Shown here: positions 15,853-24,633 of the stretch, piece after piece
Layout of the letters: each line of letters starts with the position of its first letter
Numbering within the stretch: the stretch's first letter is position 1
Assembly: GCA_030595185.1 (NCBI GenBank)
Contig: JAUVDT010000008.1
Coordinates: forward strand, 1 to 39,390
Source: Gammaproteobacteria bacterium
Lineage (GTDB): Bacteria; Pseudomonadota; Gammaproteobacteria; SZUA-229
Reading direction: 5' to 3'
DNA length: 39,390 bases
Translations under genes and position numbers: made by a program
Notes under the pieces: generated by a model
Seen by the model: the letters and a program-made list of their open reading frames with translations, nothing else
What the model was told of the DNA's origin: nothing
Database searches by the model: none

Positions 15853-16977
15853 ATGAATACATTTGAAAAAGACTTCAATCTAAAAGATGAATTAATTCAT
15901 TTAAATCATGCAGCTGTTGCACCCTGGCCAATTCGCACACAAATAGCGGTTCAAGCCTTCGCTGAAGAAAACACACAACAAGGTTCAATCCATTACCTGC
16001 AATGGATTGAACGTGAAGCTAATTTAAGAGCTCTGTTAAAACGTTTAATAAAAGCAGACTCAATTGATGAAATTGCTTTATTAAAAAGTACTTCTGAAGC
16101 TTTATCTGTCGTTGCATATGGCATCGACTGGAATGATGGTGACACTATTATTACCTCAGCAGAGGAATTCCCATCAAACAGATTACTTTGGCAATCGTTA
16201 AAGCAATTTGGCGTCAATATAAAGCTTATAGAATATAAGCCCGATGATGATGCCGAACAGCTTATTATTGATGCCTGTGATCAATCCACACGTTTGATTT
16301 CAATTAGTGCTGTGCAGTATGCATCAGGTAGACGCACTGATTTAAAGCGCATTGGTGAACATTGTGAAAAGAACAATATATTATTTTGCGTTGATGCCAT
16401 TCAGCAATTAGGCGCACTCGACTTTGATGTAAATGAAGTAAAGGCTGACTTTGTTGCAGCCGATGGCCATAAATGGATGCTGGGCGCTGAAGGCCTGGCT
16501 TTATTTTATTGCCAGCAGCAACATATCGAAAAACTAAAGCTTCATCAATATGGCTGGCATATGGTTGAAAACATGCACGACTTTGATGCGACTGAGTGGA
16601 CACCTGCACACTCAGCACGACGCTTTGAATGCGGCAGCCCTAACACTTTAGGTATTGTTGCATTAGAACAAAGCCTTACATTACTTGAAACAATAGGTAT
16701 CGAGAATATTGAAAAAGCCGTCATTGATAATACGAAGTTTTTAATCAATGCGTTTTCTAAAAATACAAATATAGAAATTCTGAGCTCGATTGATGCAGAA
16801 AAACTATCTGGCATTGTTGTGATTAAACATAAGAATAAAGACAGCTTAGAATTGTTTGAATACCTTAAAGAGCATCATGTATTGTGTGCACCTCGTGGGG
16901 GTGGTATTCGTTTTTCGCCGCATTACTACACACCGCGACATAAGCTTGAAGAGCTAATAGCGTTGTTAGACTTTTAA
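15853..16977 (+). CDS. Class V aminotransferase (cysteine desulfurase-like)
   Basis: The protein has 374 residues of the PLP-dependent class V aminotransferase fold. The cofactor lysine lies in ADGHKWMLG (about residue 207). The N-terminal LNHAAVAPWP and GGGIRFSPHYYT near the end are typical of the kynureninase/isopenicillin-epimerase-like subgroup rather than of IscS. No cysteine-bearing active-site loop of the IscS or SufS type is evident, so desulfurase activity is doubtful. It is a single gene divergent from the CYTH gene and convergent with the outer-membrane protease-like gene, six bases apart. The substrate is unknown. Confidence 0.82.
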   Translation: MNTFEKDFNLKDELIHLNHAAVAPWPIRTQIAVQAFAEENTQQGSIHYLQWIEREANLRALLKRLIKADSIDEIALLKSTSEALSVVAYGIDWNDGDTIITSAEEFPSNRLLWQSLKQFGVNIKLIEYKPDDDAEQLIIDACDQSTRLISISAVQYASGRRTDLKRIGEHCEKNNILFCVDAIQQLGALDFDVNEVKADFVAADGHKWMLGAEGLALFYCQQQHIEKLKLHQYGWHMVENMHDFDATEWTPAHSARRFECGSPNTLGIVALEQSLTLLETIGIENIEKAVIDNTKFLINAFSKNTNIEILSSIDAEKLSGIVVIKHKNKDSLELFEYLKEHHVLCAPRGGGIRFSPHYYTPRHKLEELIALLDF

Positions 16978-16990
16978 CTCTGTTTAAAAG
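16971..16990. repeat. Inverted repeat spanning both stop codons of convergent genes
   Basis: CTTTTAA (16971-16977) and TTAAAAG (16984-16990) flank a 6-base centre. Each arm contains the TTT-TAA end (Phe-stop) of one of the two convergent genes. The stem is short and AT-only apart from the outer pair, with no U-tract, so termination here is weak at best. Confidence 0.4.
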
Positions 16991-19794
16991 GCACCACCCA
17001 CTTTAATGTAGAAAGTCTGGTCACCGACGACATCATCTAAACCTTCGGCATAACCTATTCTTATTTGTGGCGTTATATTGTAAAAAAGATTCAGATCAAT
17101 AATCCACTCGAAACCAACGCTGCTTATAGAGTCTTTTTGCTGGTTGTCGAACCAGGCCGCTCCCGCTTCTACAAACAAACGTGCAGAGTGCTTCATTATA
17201 CCGATAGGTGGTGCCATAAATCCTTTTTCCACATGTAACAAAGGAAAGCGCCACTCGATAGTCGCAAGTTCTATGTTATTTCCTATTTGAGTATTTTCAC
17301 TATAACCACGTAATGCAAAATCACGTTTATTAAAGATAGTACGGGCTACATTCGGGTTAAATACGGTGACCGAATCCCAATCACTTTTTAAACCACCTAG
17401 ATTATAGTTTCTCATGGTCACATCAGCAGTACCGACTACATATCGTAAAGCCAAAGTATTGTGTAAGCCTAATTTGAAGTATTCACGCCAGTCCAATATC
17501 GTTGACTGACCAGTATAATCACTATCTAACACGTCACTGGTTTCTGTGACTAATAAGACATCTCTGCCTGTCTCTGCGCTATGTCCTTTTATAAAAGACT
17601 GTTTACTGTCATATGAGGCGCTAAAGCCTATCAAACCATCTTTTTGATCCGCAGAACCAACAATACCACTGGCTAGGTATGTATCTTTATCCTGGTTATC
17701 GATAACACCTAATTTGAAACGCCAGCGTTCCTTGAGCTTTGTAAAGGGTAAAGTAAATAAGATTTGCCATTGCTCATTTGTTCTAATCTGGTTAGTTAAA
17801 TTAGATGCATTACTATATAAAGTATTCTCTTTAGAAATTAAGAACCCTAACCAATTTTCATATTGATAAAAAAATGATCCAACCACATCCTCCTGATCAT
17901 AACCGTATGCGAGTTGAAGCTGATAGAAATGGTGATCTAAAGAGTCATTAGATGATGTTACAAAACCAAATTCACTGGCATTATCTTGTATTAATAACCA
18001 GGGAAACCAGTATTTAGGCTTGAGATCAAGCCAGGGGGTATAGTCATTAATTACATAATTTAATTTTTCAATATCAATATCTTTATCGAAGCGCACATTA
18101 AGAGCAGAGGTTTTATTTATAACTAATGGTGTTGCTAAATTTAAATCTGAAGAATAAATACGATAACCATTACGTTCGAAAAGTTGATAATATAATTTGT
18201 CTTGGTGCTGCAGCGGTGAAAACGCACCGCTTAATACATTGGTTAAAGCGGTGATATCAGTTGATGAAAATAATTTTTTATGAATATTGTGTACACCACT
18301 ACTGTCGCTAATAAAAACAATTCCCTCATCATTAAAGGCATAACTTGCTTGCATAAATATGGCATCATTTACGACTACATCTCGCCATCTTAAAGTGTCT
18401 AAATTAAACTCGTAAATATTCCATGATTTATTAAGTTTCTTTTTAGTGATTAATAATGCATTGCGTTTTTCAGACAAATCAATGTGATTGATAACATCGC
18501 CATAACTTCCTTTCCATAAGGTTTTTACGAACTTTGCATTGGCATCAAGCAAATCGATTTGTGGTATAGATGCCAATGTTTTTACCGCTACAATATTATT
18601 AGAACTAGACACTGATAAATACTTATACCGACTACATTGAGTTAATTGATCTGTTTTTTTGCTAACCACATTGAATCGATAGATATCATAATAAAGATGA
18701 TACTCATCACAATAATCAAGTTGTGATAGGTAGATAATATTGCCAGCACCGATTTTGAATAAGCTATTACTATTAACAGCTGTTAATAATTCTTTCTTAG
18801 AATTTTTTAACATCATTAACTGTGGTTCTGATTCTAGGTTGTTCTCAATATATACCAGCGTGTCTTTATCCAAAAAACCTATAGAAGCCAATTGATTAGC
18901 CGTATCTACAACAGCAATACCTTCTTTTATATTCGATTGTTTAAGAAGCTTTAATTGTTTAGAAAACCTTTTATTTAAATAGGCTGAAAACTCATTCCAT
19001 AATTGATCAACATCTTTACCGAATACACTTTTGCTATTTGAATTTATTGAAAATGGCAATAAGTTATTACTGTAGTTATCAACAAGCCGTGTAATGGACT
19101 CTTCACCATAGGTGTGCCTTAAAAACTGATAGAAATAAACACCGTATAAATAGTGTTTTGAAAGTGGTTGACTGTCTGCAGGCAAATTAACGGTTGCGAC
19201 GGGCAATAATCCACTTCTTACTTCCTCTCGCATCAACATTTCAAAGCTACTACTCTGCCCTCTGCCGATGCCTGCATGTGTTTCTGCATCTGTTGCCAGT
19301 CCTTCTGTAAACCATGCAGGCTGGAAGAGATTGGGGAAGAACAAAGCATATCGGCCAAAGATATTTCGAAATTTGGACACTTTCCCAATCGATTTATCCA
19401 AATGAAATATATGGGTTAACTCATGTTCAATTAACAAAGCCAGCCAATCATCATAATCGTCTAATTGACCTACTCGATCGGGTGGAGAAAGCCTCAAAAT
19501 CACTTTATTAAATGGGTAAGGAGTCGCGCTACCATTGGACTGGTCGTATTCATCTATAAGAATCATGCTAATTTTTTCTTTAGGCTGCCAGTCTAGCTTT
19601 GCCTCAAGTATTGGATATAAGTTTTCACTAATAAATGCTGTTCGTTTAGCTAAATCCGTATATATAGGTAAGAAATGAATATTAAAGTGTTCAGTTGAAA
19701 GGGTTTTCCAGTCTGATGAAGGAACAGCGGCAAGTAAAAGGGAGGAATAAAAAAATAGTATGATTAATAGTAAGCGCTTAAAACATAAGTACAT
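16984..19794 (-). CDS. Outer-membrane protein: HExxH peptidase-like domain, propeller region and C-terminal beta-barrel
   Basis: The protein has 936 residues from the ATG at 19794; a TTG 11 codons upstream (19827) is an alternative, and neither has a strong ribosome site. A signal peptide (MYLCFKRLLLIILFF..LLAA) is followed by a gluzincin-like domain with HELTH at about 124-128 and a third ligand in WFTEGLAT near 164. Residues about 280-600 show repeated TolB/WD-like strand patterns. The last third is a beta-barrel resembling Omp85/surface antigen proteins (RYVVGTADV, GYAEGLDD) and ends in phenylalanine, the outer-membrane targeting signal. It probably lies in the outer membrane with a zinc-protease-like periplasmic domain. 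It is divergent from the fatty-acid operon. Confidence 0.78.
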   Translation of the reverse strand: MYLCFKRLLLIILFFYSSLLLAAVPSSDWKTLSTEHFNIHFLPIYTDLAKRTAFISENLYPILEAKLDWQPKEKISMILIDEYDQSNGSATPYPFNKVILRLSPPDRVGQLDDYDDWLALLIEHELTHIFHLDKSIGKVSKFRNIFGRYALFFPNLFQPAWFTEGLATDAETHAGIGRGQSSSFEMLMREEVRSGLLPVATVNLPADSQPLSKHYLYGVYFYQFLRHTYGEESITRLVDNYSNNLLPFSINSNSKSVFGKDVDQLWNEFSAYLNKRFSKQLKLLKQSNIKEGIAVVDTANQLASIGFLDKDTLVYIENNLESEPQLMMLKNSKKELLTAVNSNSLFKIGAGNIIYLSQLDYCDEYHLYYDIYRFNVVSKKTDQLTQCSRYKYLSVSSSNNIVAVKTLASIPQIDLLDANAKFVKTLWKGSYGDVINHIDLSEKRNALLITKKKLNKSWNIYEFNLDTLRWRDVVVNDAIFMQASYAFNDEGIVFISDSSGVHNIHKKLFSSTDITALTNVLSGAFSPLQHQDKLYYQLFERNGYRIYSSDLNLATPLVINKTSALNVRFDKDIDIEKLNYVINDYTPWLDLKPKYWFPWLLIQDNASEFGFVTSSNDSLDHHFYQLQLAYGYDQEDVVGSFFYQYENWLGFLISKENTLYSNASNLTNQIRTNEQWQILFTLPFTKLKERWRFKLGVIDNQDKDTYLASGIVGSADQKDGLIGFSASYDSKQSFIKGHSAETGRDVLLVTETSDVLDSDYTGQSTILDWREYFKLGLHNTLALRYVVGTADVTMRNYNLGGLKSDWDSVTVFNPNVARTIFNKRDFALRGYSENTQIGNNIELATIEWRFPLLHVEKGFMAPPIGIMKHSARLFVEAGAAWFDNQQKDSISSVGFEWIIDLNLFYNITPQIRIGYAEGLDDVVGDQTFYIKVGGAF

Positions 19795-19849
19795 AGTAAT
19801 ATTTTGTTGTTCCTGAGACAAATTCAAACCTGCGGAGATTTCAGTTTAC

Positions 19850-19879
19850 TTGATACGTAATAATTATTCACAATATTTT
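19850..19879 (+). promoter_or_regulatory. Possible sigma70 promoter of the fatty-acid operon
   Basis: TTGATA (19850-19855), an 18-base spacer and TATTTT (19874-19879) lie about 110 bases before the first gene. The match is moderate in AT-rich DNA. Confidence 0.3.
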
Positions 19880-19990
19880 TAACAAATTCATAATATTAGA
19901 GCTAAACTTAAATTATAAGTAAGTTAAATAATGGGAATTAAATAAGCGCTTCACAGTCCAAATAGTAACGTATTAAAGGATTAAGATACT

Positions 19991-20884
19991 TTGCAAAGTG
20001 TAATAAACATAATCAGAACCTACACTTGGGATAAGCTAATTAAACGACTCACCATAGAGAACGGTGATGTCAATATTGGATTATCGAATTTTGATCGTCT
20101 GCGTTATGAAATTCGTCCTGGTGATGTGCTGCTTATTGAAGGTAGATCACACGTTAGTAGTATCATCAAAACCGTTACTCAAAGCTGTTGGACCCACTCC
20201 GCTTTTTATGTTGGCAGATTACATGACATAGAAGACCCTAGTGTTCGAGCACATATTAAGCGTTTTTATAATGGAGACCCTGAGGAACAATTAATTATTG
20301 AAGCAATGTTAGGTGAAGGTACTATTGTTGATGGCTTAAGTAAATACCGGGGTGAAAACTTACGTATTTGTCGCCCTAAAGGCATTACGCATCAGGATGC
20401 ACAAAGTGTCATTAATTATTCTATTAAACGATTGGGTGCCGATTACGATGTGAGACAGATTCTTGACTTACTTAGGTTTTTATTTCCATATTCTTTTCTA
20501 CCCCGCCGCTGGCGTTCCACCTTGTTTCAGCACAACGCAGGTAAAACAACAAAAACAGTCTGTTCAACGATGATGGCTGAAGCCTTCGCTTCTATTCACT
20601 TTCCAATATTACCTGTATTGCAATATGACGAAGATCATAATCTAAAACTATATCGACGAAACACAAAACTAATAACCCCCAGTGATTTTGATTACTCGCC
20701 CTATTTTGACGTCATCAAATACCCTATTTTTGATTTTGATGAACTGGCTGTTTATAAGCAGCTTCCCTGGAATGCTCAGGGTGTTATTTACAAAAACCCT
20801 GATGAAAATATTAATTTAAATACTACCGAAACAGATCAAATTATTAGATCTGTTAAATCAGAAACACTCGGTAATAATAGATGA
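19991..20884 (+). CDS. YiiX/YebB-like permuted NlpC/P60 cysteine hydrolase
   Basis: The protein has 297 residues starting at TTG with AAGGA ten bases upstream; no better start is visible. The fold motifs of the circularly permuted papain-like group are present: RPGDVLL (about 42-48), WTHSAFYV with catalytic His69, an acidic IIEA (Glu104), and TVCSTMMAEAF with catalytic Cys191. No signal peptide or membrane helix is evident. Relatives of this superfamily include amidases and acyl-processing LRAT-like enzymes; the YiiX substrate is not established. It is first in the beta-oxidation operon, ten bases before fadE, which suggests a lipid-related role (inference). Confidence 0.8.
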   Translation: MQSVINIIRTYTWDKLIKRLTIENGDVNIGLSNFDRLRYEIRPGDVLLIEGRSHVSSIIKTVTQSCWTHSAFYVGRLHDIEDPSVRAHIKRFYNGDPEEQLIIEAMLGEGTIVDGLSKYRGENLRICRPKGITHQDAQSVINYSIKRLGADYDVRQILDLLRFLFPYSFLPRRWRSTLFQHNAGKTTKTVCSTMMAEAFASIHFPILPVLQYDEDHNLKLYRRNTKLITPSDFDYSPYFDVIKYPIFDFDELAVYKQLPWNAQGVIYKNPDENINLNTTETDQIIRSVKSETLGNNR

Positions 20885-20894
20885 GGATAATCAA

Positions 20895-23348
20895 ATGTTA
20901 AGTTGGTTACTTATTTTTGCACTTGTTATTGGCGTTTCTGCTTATTTCAGGTTGGCATTAGTAATATGGAGTTCATTGCTAGGGGTTACATTACTGATTT
21001 TTAGTTTTACTGGCCTAGCCTCTGGCGGATCATTATTAATTCTATGGGTTCTTTATTTCGGTATTGTCACACCGTTAAATATAAACTCATTTCGTATTAA
21101 TAAAATAAGCCTGCCAATAAAAGAATTAATGGCAAAAGCCATGCCTCCTATATCACAAACAGAACAAGAAGCACTGGATGCTGGAAGCGTTTGGTGGGAA
21201 GGTGAAATTTTTAGTGGCATACCAGACTATTCTAAATTAAGAGACCTACCTAAACCTAAATTAACTGAAGAAGAAATAGCATATCTTGACGGCCCTGTTA
21301 ATACCCTTTGTGAAATGATTGATGACTGGGAGATTACACAAAATCAATCTGATTTACCTGAGGAGATTTGGCAATACATAAAAAACAATAAATTTATGGC
21401 CATGATTATCCCAAAAAAATACGGTGGTCTTGAATTTTCAGCACTCGCTCATTCAGAAGTTGTAATGAAAGTCTCAAGCAGAAGTATTACTGTTGCTGTA
21501 ACAGTAATGGTACCTAACTCTCTCGGGCCTGGTAAATTACTTTTGACTTATGGTACCGAAGAACAAAAAGAAAAATACCTGTACGGATTAGCTGATGGCA
21601 CAGAAATCCCCTGCTTTGGATTAACCGGCCCGGATGCCGGTAGTGATGCCAGCTCAATGCCTGACTCAGGTGTTGTGTGCCGTGATAGTTTTGATGGCAA
21701 AGAAAATGTTTTAGGTATCCGACTTAACTGGGAAAAACGTTACATAACCTTAGGCCCTGTCGCAACACTGATAGGACTCGCTTTTAAACTTTATGATCCT
21801 GATAGTTTATTAGGTGACAAAAAAGACATTGGTATTACGCTCGCATTAATTAGACCGGATACCAAAGGGGTGGAAATTGGTAATAGACATTTCCCTTTAA
21901 ACCAGCCTTTTATGAACGGCCCAAACCGGGGTAAAGATGTCTTTATTCCAATGGACTGGGTCATAGGTGGTGAAAAATACATTGGTCAAGGCTGGAAAAT
22001 GTTAATGGAATGTTTAGCCGATGGTCGAGCCATTTCATTACCGGCCCTTTCAACAGGAGCAGGAAAACTATGCTGTCGTTATACAGGAGCATATGCTCGA
22101 ATAAGAAAACAATTTAGAACACCTATTGGTTATTTTGAAGGCGTTGAGGAATCCTTAGCCATCATTGCCGGTCAAACGTATGCCATGGATGCTGCACGAG
22201 AATTAACCCTAGTCGCTTTAGATATCGGTGAAGTTCCATCTGTTGTATCAGCTATTGTTAAATACCAGTTAACTGAACGAATGAGGCAAGTTCTCAATCA
22301 TGCTATGGATGTACACGGTGGTCATGCCATTTGTATGGGGCCATCTAATTTCTTAGGACGTGTATATCAAGCCATTCCTATAAGTATCACTGTTGAAGGG
22401 GCAAATATATTAACCCGTAGTTTAATCGTTTTTGGTCAAGGCGCATTAAGAAGCCACCCTTACCTTTTAGATGAGGTGAATGCTGTCAATGAAGGTGACT
22501 CAGAAAAATCACTTAATGATTTTGATCAAGCCTTATTTGGACACATCGGTTTTGTTGCAAGCAATGTTTTCCGTGCATTTTGGTTAGGACTTACCAGCGC
22601 TCGTTTAATGATGACACCAGGTAGTTCAGATACCGCCTATTATTACAGACAACTTAACCGTTTAAGTGCGTGCTTTGCCGTCATGACAGATATGTCACTT
22701 GCTGTATTGGGTGGCAACTTAAAACGAAGAGAGAAAATATCTGGTCGCCTGGCCGATGCACTTTCAAACCTTTATATACTTTCGTCTGTTATAAAACGTT
22801 TTGAGAATGATGGTGAACCAGCTGAAGACAAGCCGCTTTTTGAATGGGCAGCGCAAGACTGTTTATACAACACACAACGCGCACTTGATGGTGTACTTGC
22901 GAACTTCCCTATCTCTATAGTTGGCAAACTACTACGTTTAATAATATTCCCTCGTGGTAAAACCTATACAGGCGCAAGTGATCGTTTGAGTCACAAAATT
23001 GCTCGTTTACTATTATCTAAAAATGATGCTCGTACACGTCTAACCAGAGGCATACATAGCTTTAAAAATGAAAATGATAGAACAGGACGAATAGAAGTCG
23101 CATTTGATAAAACCCTTAAAGCCAGTGATGCAGAAAGAAAATTAAAAGATGCCATGCATGTTGGTATATTAAAGAAACAACCCATCGAATCTTTGCTTGA
23201 ACAAGCAGCTGCTTTAAATATTTTAAATGATGATGAAACAAAGTTAATAAACGATGCCGTTAAAGCAACCAGAAATGCAATAATGGTAGATGAGTTTTCT
23301 TTTGATAAAGAAAGCAACATATGGAAATGGGAGAAGTTTGGTGAGTAA
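20895..23348 (+). CDS. fadE: Acyl-CoA dehydrogenase, FadE type
   Basis: The protein has 817 residues, the size of E. coli FadE. Two or three hydrophobic helices fill residues 1-65 and anchor it to the inner membrane. The acyl-CoA dehydrogenase core follows (about 110-520), with GLTGPDAGSDAS as the flavin/substrate loop and MDVHGGHAICMGPSNFLG and ITVEGANILTRS in the C-terminal helical domain. A FadE-specific C-terminal extension of about 280 residues (DUF1974-like) completes it. It performs the first, FAD-dependent step of fatty-acid beta-oxidation. Its last 8 bases overlap the thiolase gene. Confidence 0.95.
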   Translation: MLSWLLIFALVIGVSAYFRLALVIWSSLLGVTLLIFSFTGLASGGSLLILWVLYFGIVTPLNINSFRINKISLPIKELMAKAMPPISQTEQEALDAGSVWWEGEIFSGIPDYSKLRDLPKPKLTEEEIAYLDGPVNTLCEMIDDWEITQNQSDLPEEIWQYIKNNKFMAMIIPKKYGGLEFSALAHSEVVMKVSSRSITVAVTVMVPNSLGPGKLLLTYGTEEQKEKYLYGLADGTEIPCFGLTGPDAGSDASSMPDSGVVCRDSFDGKENVLGIRLNWEKRYITLGPVATLIGLAFKLYDPDSLLGDKKDIGITLALIRPDTKGVEIGNRHFPLNQPFMNGPNRGKDVFIPMDWVIGGEKYIGQGWKMLMECLADGRAISLPALSTGAGKLCCRYTGAYARIRKQFRTPIGYFEGVEESLAIIAGQTYAMDAARELTLVALDIGEVPSVVSAIVKYQLTERMRQVLNHAMDVHGGHAICMGPSNFLGRVYQAIPISITVEGANILTRSLIVFGQGALRSHPYLLDEVNAVNEGDSEKSLNDFDQALFGHIGFVASNVFRAFWLGLTSARLMMTPGSSDTAYYYRQLNRLSACFAVMTDMSLAVLGGNLKRREKISGRLADALSNLYILSSVIKRFENDGEPAEDKPLFEWAAQDCLYNTQRALDGVLANFPISIVGKLLRLIIFPRGKTYTGASDRLSHKIARLLLSKNDARTRLTRGIHSFKNENDRTGRIEVAFDKTLKASDAERKLKDAMHVGILKKQPIESLLEQAAALNILNDDETKLINDAVKATRNAIMVDEFSFDKESNIWKWEKFGE

Positions 23349-24633
23349 AGGTAAAACAGTTTATATTGTTGATGGCAGCCGTACCCCGTATTTAAAAGCA
23401 CGTGGTAAACCCGGTGCTTTTACAGCAGGTGACTTGGCAGTCGCTGCCGGAAAACCATTATTAATGCGTCATAACTTCCCGTTAGAGGCCATTAGTGAAG
23501 TTATCTTGGGCTGTGTTATGCCTGGGCCAGATGAAGCTAATATAGGCAGAGTAGCTGCTTTAAAACTCGGCATCCCTCAATCAGTACCCGCATGGACGGT
23601 GCAAAGAAATTGTGCATCAGGTATGCAAGCTGTTGATAATGCTTTTAGAAATATTAGTTCAGGATTATCTGAAATAGTCTTAGCGGGCGGTGTCGAGTCG
23701 ATGAGCCATGCACCTATTATGTACAATGACAAAATGGTGAACTGGCTAAGCGGGTTTATGATGAGTAAAACGATACCTCAGAAACTAAAAGCCGTTACAC
23801 AATTAAGACCTGCGCATTTCAAACCCATAATTGCTTTATTAAAAGGTCTAAGTGACCCTATCGTTGGTTTATCGATGGGACAAACCGCTGAAAACATTGC
23901 TCAACGGTTTAATATTTCAAGACTTCAAATGGATGAGTTCGCTGTTCAAAGTCATCAACGTTTAGCTAAAGCAACCGACGATGGCTTATTAGATGAAATA
24001 GAAACCATTTACGATAATCACGGACATTATTACGATCAAGATGATGGTGTTCGGCGGGATTCCAGTGTTAAAGCGTTAGCAAATTTACGCCCCGTATTCG
24101 ATAGAAAATACGGAATGGTCACAGCAGGTAATAGCGCACAAATTACAGATGGTGCCTGCTGGTTATTACTGGCTAGTGCTCAGGCCGTTAAAAAACATAA
24201 ACTTCCGGTGCTTGCAAAAATAACAGATAGTGAATGGGCGGGACTTGATCCTGCAGTAATGGGTATGGGCCCAGCACATGCAATGCCACCTATTTTACAA
24301 CGTAATAACTTAGCCGTTAATGATATCGATTACTGGGAAATTAACGAGGCCTTTGCAACACAAGTTTTAGGCTGTCGAGCGGCATGGATGGATGAAGATT
24401 ATTGTAAAAAAGAATTAGGTCTTGATTCAACGTTAGGAGAAATCCCAATGGATAAACTTAATGTTGATGGCGGTGGAGTCAGTTTAGGACACCCTGTTGG
24501 GTCTAGCGGCGCAAGAATAATTTTACATATTGCAAAAACATTACAAAGAAATAATGCATCGAAAGGTATAGCTAGCCTTTGTATAGGTGGTGGACAAGGT
24601 GGTGCAATGCTTATTGAAAGGGAAGCTGAATAA
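23341..24633 (+). CDS. fadI: Acetyl-CoA acyltransferase (3-ketoacyl-CoA thiolase), FadI-like
   Basis: The protein has 430 residues from a GTG start at 23341, with GGAG seven bases upstream inside the end of fadE; a longer frame back to 23290 lacks a ribosome site. Catalytic Cys91 lies in QRNCASGMQ, NEAFATQ is the mid motif, GGGVSLGHPVGSSG holds the catalytic histidine, and CIGGGQGGAM carries the second cysteine. The length fits FadI rather than FadA (about 390). It cleaves 3-ketoacyl-CoA to acetyl-CoA. Overlaps at both ends (8 bases with fadE, 1 base with the next gene) show tight translational coupling. Confidence 0.92.
   Translation: MSKGKTVYIVDGSRTPYLKARGKPGAFTAGDLAVAAGKPLLMRHNFPLEAISEVILGCVMPGPDEANIGRVAALKLGIPQSVPAWTVQRNCASGMQAVDNAFRNISSGLSEIVLAGGVESMSHAPIMYNDKMVNWLSGFMMSKTIPQKLKAVTQLRPAHFKPIIALLKGLSDPIVGLSMGQTAENIAQRFNISRLQMDEFAVQSHQRLAKATDDGLLDEIETIYDNHGHYYDQDDGVRRDSSVKALANLRPVFDRKYGMVTAGNSAQITDGACWLLLASAQAVKKHKLPVLAKITDSEWAGLDPAVMGMGPAHAMPPILQRNNLAVNDIDYWEINEAFATQVLGCRAAWMDEDYCKKELGLDSTLGEIPMDKLNVDGGGVSLGHPVGSSGARIILHIAKTLQRNNASKGIASLCIGGGQGGAMLIEREAE

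Noticed and set aside
23290-23340. Upstream extension of the thiolase
   Set aside because: These 17 residues lie inside fadE, lack a ribosome site, and the GTG at 23341 has a good GGAG and the normal thiolase N-terminus.
22991-23401. 136-codon minus-strand ORF across the fadE-thiolase junction
   Set aside because: It lies antisense to two clear enzyme genes and has no family motif.
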